A DNA stretch of 64,000 nt from CBDCYS01 sp965224215 (GTDB lineage: Bacteria; Acidobacteriota; Terriglobia; Bryobacterales; UBA6623). Within the stretch, counting starts at the first letter, position 1. Every line of letters begins with the position of its first letter. Position numbers and translations under genes: made by a program. This document shows positions 43,075 through 51,781 of this stretch, one piece after another. The stretch is from assembly GCA_965224215.1 (NCBI GenBank), contig CBDCYS010000039.1:310001-374000 (forward strand). Reading direction: 5' to 3'. The notes below the pieces were generated by a model. That model did not search any database and was not told the DNA's origin. It saw only the letters and a list, made by a program, of their open reading frames with translations.

Positions 43075-43938
43075 TCAGCGGTAAGGTTGCCGCTCCCTTT
43101 GAGCCACTCGCGCGGGCAGCCGGCCAACTCCTTCGATCCAAGCTTCGACTGTGTCTCCGGGTTGAATGCGCGCGCCCTTGGGGCAACCCGTCGAGAGAAT
43201 GTCACCGGGATGGAACGTCATCACGTCGGTGTGGAAGCTGGCCAGCGAGAAAGGCCCATGCCTCATATTTCGCACGAGGTCCCGTGAAAAATCCGCGGCG
43301 TTGTGACGAGTGACTACCTGGAGCGCGGTCACATCGTCAATTTCATCCACTGTAACAATCACGGGGCCAAAGCTGAAGAACGTGTTGAAACTCTTCGCCC
43401 GCTGTAGGTAGCGCGTATTTCGCGCCAGCACGTCGAGCGCCGTCATGTCGAGCGTCGTGGTGTAGCCGAAAAGCACATCGGGCACCGATTCGAGCGGCAC
43501 GTCACGGCATTTCTTCCCGAATACCAGGCCTAGCTCGCCCTCGGCATCGACGTCCTTAGTAAGCTCGGGCGGTGGCAGTTCGATCGTCCCGCCGGGTTCG
43601 AAAAGGGCGGAAGTCGGCTTCATGAAGCTACCGGGCTCCTCGGGCTGGACCGCATCGATGTCCTCGGCGTGGGAGCGATAGTTAAGTCCAATGCACCAGA
43701 TCTTTCCCGGGCGGGCGTAGGGTAGCAGCAAGCGGACCTCGCCCAAAGGCAGCGTCGCCTCGATGCCGGCCGCTGCATCCCGAAGCTCGTCTAAGCAATC
43801 GGCTTCGATCAACGCCAGCAGCTCTTCAGGAATCGCGGTGCCAGCGTCTGCGTTGATCTCGGCAATCGGAAGCAGGGAGGTGTCGCGGATGATGCCCGCC
43901 TGCGGGCGGGCGTCGTGCTCAAAAGTACACAGTTTCAT
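43075..43938 (-). CDS. Fumarylacetoacetate hydrolase family protein
   Basis: 287-residue FAH-fold enzyme. The catalytic domain from about residue 75 shows PGKIWCIGLNYRSHAEDI, PGSFMKPTSALFEPGGTI, DVDAEGELGLVFGKKCRDV with the metal-binding Glu residues and VLFGYTTTLDMTALD. The end reads HPGDILSTGCPKGARIQPGD, the usual S/T-G-T-P-x-G region with Cys in place of Thr. Members cleave C-C bonds or decarboxylate acylpyruvates and catechol-pathway products; the specific substrate is unclear. ATG 43938 starts MKLCTFEHD as expected. Confidence 0.9.
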   Translation of the reverse strand: MKLCTFEHDARPQAGIIRDTSLLPIAEINADAGTAIPEELLALIEADCLDELRDAAAGIEATLPLGEVRLLLPYARPGKIWCIGLNYRSHAEDIDAVQPEEPGSFMKPTSALFEPGGTIELPPPELTKDVDAEGELGLVFGKKCRDVPLESVPDVLFGYTTTLDMTALDVLARNTRYLQRAKSFNTFFSFGPVIVTVDEIDDVTALQVVTRHNAADFSRDLVRNMRHGPFSLASFHTDVMTFHPGDILSTGCPKGARIQPGDTVEAWIEGVGRLPARVAQRERQPYR

Positions 43939-44541
43939 GGTTGTCGGTGGAGGCTGGTTCGGATGATGAATAGCCTGGTGTCGGTTGGAATTGGCAGCTC
44001 GGGGGGAGAAGATTTTGGGGCGAGGCGCCGCAGCGTTCCTTCGTCAGCGGCGGACCCGCATCGACGAGCTGTCTAGACAAGGAACGTTTGGCCCGGTTCC
44101 GACAGGGTCGAGCTCCCGCGCCCTCGACGACTTCGCTATCAGCTTTGGTCTTCCCACCGCGTGCTCTAGATATTACAGCATGAACGCGGCGATTAGTTGC
44201 GGCGATTAGTTGCGGCGGTTGGTTGCGGCGGTTGGATGCAGCGGTTGATGGAGCGATTGAATGTAGCGAGGTTGGGGTGAAGCGGGTTGCCGCGGCCGAA
44301 TCCGGCACCGGGGCGCCCCTCGGGCGTGGGTCACATGAGCGAGCCCAAGCAAGCAGGCAACACTTCCCAGGACAGAGACAGCGCCACGCCAGCAAGGGTG
44401 CGATCGAGCGAACCGATAGCGTTCTGGCCGCCATCGGAATGCCGACTCAGTCGCACCGTCGCGCGGGTGCGGCCTTGTTGAGAACCATCGCTCGAAAACC
44501 AGCCGCCAGGACCGACGGCCGCGATAGACGATGGGATTGGG
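43939..44541. other. Long gap, no supported gene
   Basis: Between the FAH-family gene and the small membrane ORF. It contains the 13-bp tandem repeat at 44186-44250. Overlapping ORFs here have no family resemblance or ribosome sites and are not called. Confidence 0.5.
44186..44250. repeat. 13-bp tandem repeat
   Basis: Five units of GCGGCGATTAGTT drifting to GCAGCGGTTGATG at 44186, 44199, 44212, 44225 and 44238, in the non-coding gap. Confidence 0.75.
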
Positions 44542-44625
44542 CTAAGCGGACTCCTTTCCTTTTCTGCGCAAGATGATCAATCCTAGCAAAATAACGGCGA
44601 TAGCAACGCAAACCATTCTAAGCAT
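44542..44625 (-). CDS. 27-residue single-helix membrane peptide
   Basis: Reads MLRMVCVAIAVILLGL, then IILRRKGKESA and stop. One hydrophobic helix with a positive tail, and GGAGG eight bases before the ATG (44625). It follows the tad operon on the same strand, 155 bases after tadC. Too short for usual gene finders. A small membrane peptide is plausible; function unknown. Confidence 0.35.
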   Translation of the reverse strand: MLRMVCVAIAVILLGLIILRRKGKESA

Positions 44626-44780
44626 AGTGATGAACCTCCTGTTCCCATGAATTTCGTGAGCTCTGCTTGTGCCTGTCCGTAGAAAGCATCCGGGCTCGTC
44701 GTTCGTTCCCTTCTGTTGATCGCCACCTCGGCCCGTCAGCCATTGTTTGTCATCCGAGGCTCGTCATCAACCATTCATCA

Positions 44781-45689
44781 TCAACCGTTCATCATTGGAA
44801 GCAGCTCGAACATGATCTTGACAATCACCGGGCCGACCGTGACGACAAACAGGGAGGGCAGGATGCAGAAGAAGATCGGAAATACGAGCTTGATCCCCAT
44901 CTTCGCGGCCTTTTCCTCCGCCTTCTGGCGCGAGGTCATGCGCATAAAGTCGGAATGTGTTCGCAGGGTCAGGCCGATGCTCGTGCCGAAGCGGTCGGCC
45001 TGAATCAGGGTGGCCACGAGCTTCTTCATGTCGTCCACACCCGTGCGGTCGCCTAGGTTTCTCAGCGCCTCGGCACGCTGTTTTCCGTGCCGCATTTCAA
45101 GGTTCGTGATAGCGAACTCGCTGCTGATCTCCGGATAGTGGGACTGAAGCTCGCGGCTCACCTGCAGAACCGCCTGATCGAGCCCCAGTCCTGATTCGAC
45201 GCAAACGACCATCAAATCGAGTGCATTCGGCAGGGCGCGACTAATGCGGTGCTTGCGGCGCTTCGCCATATGGTTGACGAATTCGTTCGGGCCGAGATAT
45301 CCCAGCCCAGCCGCCAGTGCAACGAGACCAAAAAGGTTCTCGCCCTGAACTCCGGCCGGCCCCAATGCAATCCAGGCCAACAGCGGCAGCAAGACCGTCA
45401 AGACAGCCTTTATGCCGTAGAAAACTTTGGGCGCGGAGGAAGACCGGTAGCCCGCCTTGTAGAGCCGCTTCTCGGCGCTCGTCAGATCGACTGGCGAGGC
45501 CGGAACCAGATTGCCGACCTTGGCCAAGATTTCATGAAACGCCAAACTCGAATGGGTCGACTGCTGACCCAGCCCGTCTGCCGTCACGCGTTCGAGCATC
45601 GTCTTCGGGTTGACCCAGAACTTCATTCCGAAAAAGTACAGCAACGACATGACCGCAACGAATAAAAACACCGACATCAACAGAACCAT
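44781..45689 (-). CDS. tadC: Tad pilus inner-membrane protein TadC
   Basis: T2SF-domain platform protein of 302 residues that, with TadB, forms the inner-membrane base for Flp pilus assembly. An N-terminal helix (VLLMSVFLFVAVMSLLYFFG) and two more near 90-130 precede the cytoplasmic T2SF domain (RRKHRISRALPNALDLMVVCVESGLGLDQAVLQVS, with ISSEFAITNLEMRHGKQRAEAL). The C-terminal helix is KMGIKLVFPIFFCILPSLFVV. Last gene of the tad operon, 23 bases after tadB. Confidence 0.93.
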   Translation of the reverse strand: MVLLMSVFLFVAVMSLLYFFGMKFWVNPKTMLERVTADGLGQQSTHSSLAFHEILAKVGNLVPASPVDLTSAEKRLYKAGYRSSSAPKVFYGIKAVLTVLLPLLAWIALGPAGVQGENLFGLVALAAGLGYLGPNEFVNHMAKRRKHRISRALPNALDLMVVCVESGLGLDQAVLQVSRELQSHYPEISSEFAITNLEMRHGKQRAEALRNLGDRTGVDDMKKLVATLIQADRFGTSIGLTLRTHSDFMRMTSRQKAEEKAAKMGIKLVFPIFFCILPSLFVVTVGPVIVKIMFELLPMMNG

Positions 45690-45712
45690 GGCTTTGCCTC
45701 AGTGAAAATTCC

Positions 45713-46687
45713 TCAAACCTCGATCTTGACGATTTGACGCATGATGAAATAGCCCAGCCCCTGGAGTCCGAGCGCCAACCCGGCCATCCACTGCCCCATT
45801 TCGTTCTCGACGAAGAATCCCATATGCTCCGGATGCACCATGTACATCAGCACCGCGACGGCCATGGGGATAGCCGTTAGCACCAAGCTCGACAATCTTC
45901 CGTGGGCGCTGATCGTGCGGATCTGGCCCCGCAGCTTGAAGCGTTCACGGATCAGGCTCGCCAGCTTGTCGAGAATCTCCGCCAGATTCCCACCCGTCCT
46001 TTTCTGAAGCAGGACGGCGGCCACGAAAAACTGTACGTCCATCAGCGGCAAGCGGCTGCTCAGTTTTGCAAGTGCCACGTCGACAGGAAGCCCGAGGTTC
46101 TGCTCCTCGGAAGTGCGGCGGAACTCACCGCCCAGGGGGTCAGCGAATTCGTGATGCACCATTTCGAGCGCCACCGAAAATGCATGGCCGGCTCGCATCG
46201 CACGGGCAATAAACTGTAGAGAGTCTGGAAACTGGCCCTCAAACGCTTCAATGCGTTTCTTGCGGGTCCGCTTTATGTAGAGCATTGGCAGCGCCCCGGC
46301 TACAGCCGCGCCGCCCCCTGCGAACAGGAGACCGAAGGGTGTCGTGTACCAAATCGCGTTAAACGCGGCCAGGGACAGCAACAAGCTTCCCATGCAAACT
46401 TGGCCCGGAGCCCAGGTTAGTCCGGCCTGCTCGATGAGCCCCTGCAGGCGCTCGTCTAGGTTCAACTTTTGAAGTGCTCGCTGGAAGAGGTGTTCATTGT
46501 CTTTCGAATCCGGCAGAAACAGCGACGCTGACTCTGAGCCGGCCGCGGAGACCGCCTGCTGCTTTGAATCCGTCAGCCGGTCACGAACCTTGGCGGTTTC
46601 CCTGTTCAGCAGAGTTCGGTTGACCAGCAGGTATGTTCCCGCTGTCAGAGTCATTGTCAGCACGAAAAGAACAAGTATTAGAATCAA
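45713..46687 (-). CDS. tadB: Tad pilus inner-membrane protein TadB
   Basis: Partner of TadC with the same T2SF fold (FPDSLQFIARAMRAGHAFSVALEMV, EEQNLGLPVDVALAKLSSRLPLMDVQFFVAAVLLQKRTGGNLAEIL). A TTG start at 46687 is chosen because GAGGAG precedes it by six bases and the protein then opens with a membrane helix (ILILVLFVLTMTLTAGTYLL). The frame upstream to 46744 has no membrane logic. 324 residues. It would recycle pilin subunits with the TadA ATPase. Confidence 0.9.
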   Translation of the reverse strand: MILILVLFVLTMTLTAGTYLLVNRTLLNRETAKVRDRLTDSKQQAVSAAGSESASLFLPDSKDNEHLFQRALQKLNLDERLQGLIEQAGLTWAPGQVCMGSLLLSLAAFNAIWYTTPFGLLFAGGGAAVAGALPMLYIKRTRKKRIEAFEGQFPDSLQFIARAMRAGHAFSVALEMVHHEFADPLGGEFRRTSEEQNLGLPVDVALAKLSSRLPLMDVQFFVAAVLLQKRTGGNLAEILDKLASLIRERFKLRGQIRTISAHGRLSSLVLTAIPMAVAVLMYMVHPEHMGFFVENEMGQWMAGLALGLQGLGYFIMRQIVKIEV

Positions 46688-46813
46688 TGTCCGCTCCTCT
46701 TGGAATCCAGGCGAATCGCGCGGCCCAAAGCGATCGAAGTGCAACTGGCCGGCTGGAGTCCATTGGGCCTCCGCAAGCCAAATTCGGGTTCCTGCAACTT
46801 AATCGACTACAAC

Positions 46814-48175
46814 TTAATCGACTTCAACGACCGACTCGAACACCTCGCCAGGAAGGCGAATTCCCGAAGCCAGCACCTTCTCGTAGAATCGCGGCCGAAT
46901 CCCGGTGGCGGCAAAGCGGCCCTGAACGCGGCCTTCGGGAGAGATTCCGCGCTTCTCAAAGACAAATAGATCCTGCAGCGTGACCACATCGCCTTCCATG
47001 TGGCCGACTTCGGTGACACACATGACCCGGCGCGAGCCGTCGCCCAATCGGGCGGTCTGGACAATGACGTCAACGGCGGACGAGATCTGGTGACGGATCG
47101 ACACCAGGCTGAGGTTGGAAGTGGCCATCGTCACCATGACTTCGAGCCGGGCGATGGCATCGCGGGGAGAGTTGGCGTGAACCGTCGTCATCGACCCGTC
47201 GTGGCCGGTGTTCATTGCCTGCAACATATCGAGTGCTTCTTCACTGCGGCACTCCCCGACGATGATGCGGTCGGGCCTCATGCGGAGGGCGTTAATCAGC
47301 AGCTCGCGCTGACGAATCGCGCCAACGCCTTCCATGTTGGGCGGGCGCGTTTCGAGCCGCGCCAGGTGGGGCTGTTTGAGCTGCAATTCGGCGGTGTCTT
47401 CGATCGTTACCAGACGCTCTCGGGGCGATATAAAGGCCGACAGCGCATTGAGCAGAGTCGTCTTACCAGAGCCTGTCCCTCCGGCCACGATGATATTCAG
47501 CCGGCTTTTGACCGCTGCCTCGAGCAATTGCAGCATCGCCTGCGTCATCGACTGGTGGTCGACCAGATCCTGGGGCATCAGCTTGTCGGTCCCGAAGCGC
47601 CGAATCGAGAGCAGCGGCCCGTCGACGGCGAGCGGCGGGATGATGGCGTTGACGCGTGAGCCATCCGTTAGTCGTGCGTCGACCATCGGGGACGATTCGT
47701 CGATGCGGCGGCCGACTTGCGAAACGATCTTGTCGATAATCCGATAGAGGTGGGAGTCGTCCTTGAACGTAACGTTCGTCAACTCGAGTTTCCCCTTCCG
47801 CTCGACGTATACTTGCTTGTGAGTATTGACCAGGATGTCGCTGACGGTTGGGTCTTGCAGCAAGGGCTCCAATGGGCCGAGGCCGAAAACTTCGTCGAGG
47901 ACTTCCGAAACGATCTGGTTTCTCTCGACGGCACTGAGTAGGGTCTGCTCGGCGTCGATCAGTTGCGTCAGGGCCGACCGCACCTCGTTACGCATCTTCT
48001 GAGTTTCCATCGTCGCGAGGGCGTCGAGGTTGATCTTATCCAGCAACTTCCGATGAAGCGTGAACTTGAGATCTTGATGTCGTTGTCCCAGACCGTGCAT
48101 CGGCGCGAGCGGCTCGGGACGCTGCAACCGCTCTCGGATAACGGCTGGTACTGCTGGTGATTTTAAGACCGGCAT
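46814..48175 (-). CDS. tadA: Tad pilus ATPase TadA/CpaF
   Basis: Hexameric secretion ATPase of 453 residues powering Flp pilus assembly. Seen: VLDEVFGLGPLEPLLQDPTVSDILVN near 90, Walker A VAGGTGSGKTTLLNAL near 230, ERLVTIEDTAELQL, Walker B-like RPDRIIVGECRSEEALDMLQAMNTGHDG near 300 and TTVHANSPRDAIARLE His box. Complete. A tandem copy of a 15-bp sequence (CAACTTAATCGACTA) overlaps its stop. The order tadZ-tadA-tadB-tadC is standard. Confidence 0.96.
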   Translation of the reverse strand: MPVLKSPAVPAVIRERLQRPEPLAPMHGLGQRHQDLKFTLHRKLLDKINLDALATMETQKMRNEVRSALTQLIDAEQTLLSAVERNQIVSEVLDEVFGLGPLEPLLQDPTVSDILVNTHKQVYVERKGKLELTNVTFKDDSHLYRIIDKIVSQVGRRIDESSPMVDARLTDGSRVNAIIPPLAVDGPLLSIRRFGTDKLMPQDLVDHQSMTQAMLQLLEAAVKSRLNIIVAGGTGSGKTTLLNALSAFISPRERLVTIEDTAELQLKQPHLARLETRPPNMEGVGAIRQRELLINALRMRPDRIIVGECRSEEALDMLQAMNTGHDGSMTTVHANSPRDAIARLEVMVTMATSNLSLVSIRHQISSAVDVIVQTARLGDGSRRVMCVTEVGHMEGDVVTLQDLFVFEKRGISPEGRVQGRFAATGIRPRFYEKVLASGIRLPGEVFESVVEVD

Positions 48176-48305
48176 GAATCCTCCTGGGATGAAAACCTCG
48201 CCTCACTTATCGGCCGGAACACTGAAAGGTTGACCACGATGCTGATGACGATTCGAGCGCTTTTCTCACCGCCTGACGATCGAAGAACGCGATGAGAATG
48301 GCGAA

Positions 48306-49517
48306 CTAAGTTCCTCTCACAAGTTCATTGAACGCCCGGACTCCGGGTGCTTCAGGGGCCGCTTTGGTCTGGTCGGCCAGCAGCCCCTTGATGAAGCGGC
48401 CCATGCTCTTCCCGAATTCACTGTTCTCGGCCAAGGGAACACCGTCACGGAGGGCTTTATCGACGCCCGCTCTGTCATCCGGGAATGTCATGTGAACTGG
48501 CGCGCGGAAGATCTTTTGCATATCTTCGACGCTCAACTCAGACCGTTTCTCGAAGCGGTTTACGATCACTCGAAGCTGGTCGGGGCTATAGCCGGTCTCG
48601 TGCAACACCTGAATCGAGCGGCGCATCAGATAGAGAGACGGCATATCGCTGCCACACACCAGGTGGACGCCATTCGCCAGTGGTAATGCCGCCAGCGAGA
48701 CGCCACCCCACAGGCCGCTCAGGTCCGCCACCACGTGGTCATAAGCCGAGCGGGAGAATTCGAGCATTTCTTGCACCGCGTAGGGCTCAATCGGAGTGAG
48801 TTCGGGCTGCTCGGGCGAGGTCAGAATGTCGATGTCGTTGCGGCTAGTCACTAGCGCGCCCCACAGCGTCGGGTCAAGCTGGCTCGAATGTTTGAGTGCG
48901 TCCGTCAGGCTGTAGGAGTGATTGATCCTGAATAGAAACGCAATCAGGCCCGTGATCAGATTGCAGTCGATCAGCAATACGCGACCCTTGGTAACTCTCT
49001 GGATCTGGCAAGCGGCATTAGCCGCAATCAGAGTGCTTTCGGCTCCACCCTTCACGGATGCAAAGGTCAGCAGCCGCCCTTGTTTCGGTGCCGGCGCCGG
49101 TGCTTCGACCGTCCTGCGGCGCAGAATGCGCTGGACCGCCTGGTGGACGTCATCCTGCGAAAACGGACTACCAAGAAACTCGTGGGCGCCGCTTCTCAGA
49201 CACTGCAGGATGGATTCCGGCTCGTTGCCGCGGCTAATGCCTACCGCGGAGATGTTCGGCCAATAGTCAACTACCTGTGCGATCAGCTGAAGAGCTGGAT
49301 CGCGATCGGAGCTGACGTCGATCAGAATGACGTCGGGCTGCATCCGCCGGACGCGTTCGGTCAGCTCGCGGCTAGATGGATACTGAGCGAGATGGGCGCC
49401 GATTGAGAGCCCTTCGAGACCTTGGAGCGCGGCCCCAACCTGCTGAGCAAGATCCTGGTTTGGGCTGATCAAAATCGAGCTGAGACGCTTGGCCGGGTCT
49501 GATGCTAATTCGTTCAC
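48306..49517 (-). CDS. tadZ: Tad pilus localisation protein TadZ/CpaE
   Basis: 403 residues: an N-terminal receiver-like domain (ILISPNQDLAQQVGAALQ, QPDVILIDVSSDRDPAL) and a MinD/ParA-like ATPase domain from about residue 150. The Walker A is degenerate: VKGGAESTLIAAN, where typical members have KGGxGKT, so the signature lysine is missing and ATP binding may be weak. VLLIDCNLITGLIAFLF, YDHVVADLSGLWGG and VIVNRFEKRSELSVEDMQK follow. TadZ marks the pole for pilus assembly in studied systems. Divergent Walker sequences are known in the TadZ group. Confidence 0.9.
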   Translation of the reverse strand: MNELASDPAKRLSSILISPNQDLAQQVGAALQGLEGLSIGAHLAQYPSSRELTERVRRMQPDVILIDVSSDRDPALQLIAQVVDYWPNISAVGISRGNEPESILQCLRSGAHEFLGSPFSQDDVHQAVQRILRRRTVEAPAPAPKQGRLLTFASVKGGAESTLIAANAACQIQRVTKGRVLLIDCNLITGLIAFLFRINHSYSLTDALKHSSQLDPTLWGALVTSRNDIDILTSPEQPELTPIEPYAVQEMLEFSRSAYDHVVADLSGLWGGVSLAALPLANGVHLVCGSDMPSLYLMRRSIQVLHETGYSPDQLRVIVNRFEKRSELSVEDMQKIFRAPVHMTFPDDRAGVDKALRDGVPLAENSEFGKSMGRFIKGLLADQTKAAPEAPGVRAFNELVRGT

Positions 49518-49592
49518 GCATTACATCTCGCGGTAGCCGTAGAAGCGGCCTAAAGGTAAGTCGAAAGCCTGCGATCCGCTAAACACGCAAGG

Positions 49593-50456
49593 TCAAGGCC
49601 GCATGCCGGCGACGAACGATTGCACCGACTTCGCATTCCCGCGGTACACCTCGACGTCTTGCGATGGGCGGGTAGGGGCTTGGACACGAGTCACTCTGGG
49701 AGGTGCCGGGAGCCCTGAGCGTCGCTTGGGGGCGGGCTTGAAGTCGAGGGAGAAAAGATCCGGTTGACGTACACCGGCGGTTTTTGTCTCGTCTTCGTCC
49801 ATCGAGTTGCGAAGAACGAGTTGGATCTGTCCTTCGGAGCGGGCCAACGTCAGCAATTCCGCCTGCTCGGGCGAGAGCAACAGAGTCACGACCGATACTT
49901 TTCGCGGGCGGCCAGACTCATCAGGAGACAGATGCTCTCCCGCCGAAATGACTCGAATATGACTAAGTATAGTTTTCGTGAGACGGCCAACCTCGCCGTG
50001 GCCAACCGGTGTACCGGTGAGCAGCACGTCGACTCGAGCCTCGGGCAATACAAACCCAGAGACGCTGTTGACGTCGTCGACACGAACGGCCATCGCCCGC
50101 ATGCCGGGAGTCACTTTCGGGGAGAGACCGACGCCGGAGCCGACCGGAGCCAGCCGCCGCCCGGACAAGGGCTCGTTGATCAAGATTCGGGAAATCGTGA
50201 CCCGGCCGACCGCGTCTTCGATCGCTTCGAAGGCTTCGTCCGGAATCTTGTTACTGGGCCACTGCTCCATCTTGAGACTGGGAGCGTCAATCGAGGCACC
50301 GATTTCTAGGTCTTGGCTGGCAACGACGATCTCCAGCATTTCCACTTGCTGGACAGGGTTGCCTCGGCCGCGGACCGCTACCTGATAGAAGATGCCGGTG
50401 ACCAACAGAGCCATTCCGGCTGAGATTGCTAGGGCTAGTACGACTCGTGAGTTCAT
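49593..50456 (-). CDS. cpaB: Flp pilus assembly protein CpaB/RcpC
   Basis: 287 residues: an N-terminal membrane helix (VVLALAISAGMALLVTGIFY), then SAF-type domain (IVVASQDLEIGASIDAPSLKMEQWP, VGRVTISRILINEPLSGRRL) and RcpC/CpaB core (AVRVDDVNSVSGFVLPEARVDVLLTG). A Pro/Arg-rich C-terminal tail follows. It is thought to sit in the periplasm with the secretin. No secretin (RcpA/CpaC) follows, which is unusual because the two are normally adjacent. 427 bases separate it from flp. Confidence 0.92.
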   Translation of the reverse strand: MNSRVVLALAISAGMALLVTGIFYQVAVRGRGNPVQQVEMLEIVVASQDLEIGASIDAPSLKMEQWPSNKIPDEAFEAIEDAVGRVTISRILINEPLSGRRLAPVGSGVGLSPKVTPGMRAMAVRVDDVNSVSGFVLPEARVDVLLTGTPVGHGEVGRLTKTILSHIRVISAGEHLSPDESGRPRKVSVVTLLLSPEQAELLTLARSEGQIQLVLRNSMDEDETKTAGVRQPDLFSLDFKPAPKRRSGLPAPPRVTRVQAPTRPSQDVEVYRGNAKSVQSFVAGMRP

Positions 50457-50883
50457 CGTATGTTTTATCGGCTACGTTTCCCGGGAGTTTTAGGGTTATC
50501 TGGCCGGACAAGAGAAAATAGTGGGTTCATTGGACGGGAAAACTCGAAGGACGGGAAACCCCAGGAGTGAGAAACCGGCGAATCGTCTCAGGCTCAGCCG
50601 GGATGGCCGGGAAAATCTCAGGCGCCGGCGGCCGGAGCTTCGTCGTGGACTCTCCGGCCGTACTCATCGTGGACTCTCTGGCCGTGCAGGATAAAGACGT
50701 CAGCAGGGCGCCGAGCGCACCGGCGAACAAACGAGCCGCGCCGCCCTGACGGCCTTTTGAAGTTAGGGCATCCCCACGGGCTCACCGAGGTGCTGCCCAG
50801 CCCCCGGATCGTGGTCGCCGTGTGAGCAGATTATTGGACAACGGCCCGATCGCTTCCGCGAAGTAAGCTGCGCGGTCCGGGGT
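50457..50883. other. Gap inside the tad operon, no clear gene
   Basis: Between flp and cpaB. A TTG-started frame (50730-50527) with LFAGALGALLTSLSC looks lipoprotein-like but lacks a ribosome site. A degenerate 22-bp direct repeat (TCGTGGACTCTCCGGCCGT) is at about 50641-50690. No secretin or prepilin peptidase is present. Confidence 0.4.
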
Positions 50884-51090
50884 CTACACCGATGCTTCAA
50901 CCAACTTTTCGGCCAAGCGGGAATAGATCTTCCCCATACTCTCCGACATGCCCGGTAGGAGTAGCACGGAACCCACCGCGACCAATCCCGCCAGCAGCGT
51001 GTACTCGACGAAGTCCTGTCCTCGCGTGTCCCGCCAAATAGCAAGCTTTCGGATACTGTCAATCATGAAATCAACTCTGAATAAGAACAT
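50884..51090 (-). CDS. flp: Flp-type pilin
   Basis: 68-residue type IVb pilin. The Flp signature is seen: RGQDFVEYTLLAGLVAVGSVLLL, with the prepilin peptidase cleavage expected after the Gly in G-Q-D, Glu at +5 relative to the mature start and a hydrophobic helix. C-terminal SMGKIYSRLAEKLVEASV. Starts ATG 51090 or ATG 51066 (MIDSIRKLAIW); GAGG about eight bases before 51090. Paralogue of 51187-51384. Confidence 0.92.
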   Translation of the reverse strand: MFLFRVDFMIDSIRKLAIWRDTRGQDFVEYTLLAGLVAVGSVLLLPGMSESMGKIYSRLAEKLVEASV

Positions 51091-51186
51091 ATGCTATGCC
51101 TCAATTCTGGATGGTGGGGACCGAGCGCGAGCCGCCGCGGCCTGGGGCGCCGCGGCGTCGTCGCGCGATAAATGCGTCGGCTGCGG

Positions 51187-51384
51187 CTAGACCGCTGCCG
51201 TCGACAAAACGCTAGCCATCTTGGAAAAGATGACACTGATACTGTCACTGATGCCAGGCAGCAATGCACCCGCAGCTACGGCTACGAATCCGGCTAAGAG
51301 CGCGTATTCCACCAGATCCTGACCTTCGTTGTCCTGTACTAGAAGACGAACCTTATGAAGCAATAACTTAAATTTGTTTTTCAT
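51187..51384 (-). CDS. flp: Flp-type pilin
   Basis: 65-residue type IVb pilin, first gene of the tad operon. Basic leader MKNKFKLLLHKVRLLVQ, then GQDLVEYALLAGFVAVAAGALLP with the cleavage site G/Q and conserved Glu-Tyr pair. The end is ISVIFSKMASVLSTAAV. ATG 51384 has GAGGGA nearby. It is likely the major pilin subunit, processed by a prepilin peptidase not in this window. Confidence 0.94.
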   Translation of the reverse strand: MKNKFKLLLHKVRLLVQDNEGQDLVEYALLAGFVAVAAGALLPGISDSISVIFSKMASVLSTAAV

Positions 51385-51425
51385 CTGTGGATTCCCTCAG
51401 TTCTCGTTTTCAGTGCGATAGAGTG

Positions 51426-51511
51426 GCAACCGAGGAACAGTCCTCCGACCTGCGACGGGAAGCCGCTAAGCTGGCAACCAGCTCGGTGCCGCAAGGACTA
51501 TATTCGGTTGC
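51426..51511. other. Strongly foldable segment between flp and regulator
   Basis: A closing stem GCAACCGA (51426-51433) with TCGGTTGC (51504-51511) encloses GAGGA-ACAG-TCCTC (51432-51445) and GCTGG-CAA-CCAGC (51470-51482). It lies about 40 bases upstream of the first flp start (- strand) and about 270 bases upstream of the LuxR-type gene (+ strand). It could be an RNA leader of either gene. GGCAACC/GGTGCC wording recalls SAM-I riboswitch cores but the rest does not match, so no class is assigned. Confidence 0.3.
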
Positions 51512-51781
51512 TCCCTACATATCGGCACGCTCTACGGAAGTCTTAAAGCCAATCTGCCGACTATTCAGATCTGCGAAGAGTTGACGTACCCCCGCCACCA
51601 ATTCAGCTCGGCGCGGATCGTGAGAGGCGATCAACTTCAACCTCACTTCGTCGCCACCAGTGCAGGAATTTGCCTCGAATGACGATCGAGCATTCAGGAT
51701 GCCAATCCATTGGAAACCCGCCGTCCCCAAGCGTGCCGCCGAGCGTCACCTGCCAGAGCATGACCAGGAGGATCGCCACTG

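Noticed and set aside
43919..44434. 171-residue - strand frame
   Set aside because: Spans a tandem repeat, low-complexity content and no ribosome site or family likeness.
50527..50730. Small lipoprotein-like frame (LTSLSC) between flp and cpaB
   Set aside because: TTG start without ribosome site, no conserved C-terminal part; too weak to call.
51420..51500. SAM-I or c-di-GMP riboswitch
   Set aside because: Only short words (GGCAACC, GGTGCC) match; the required core helices and GGCAAACC/GACGCAAAGC elements are missing.
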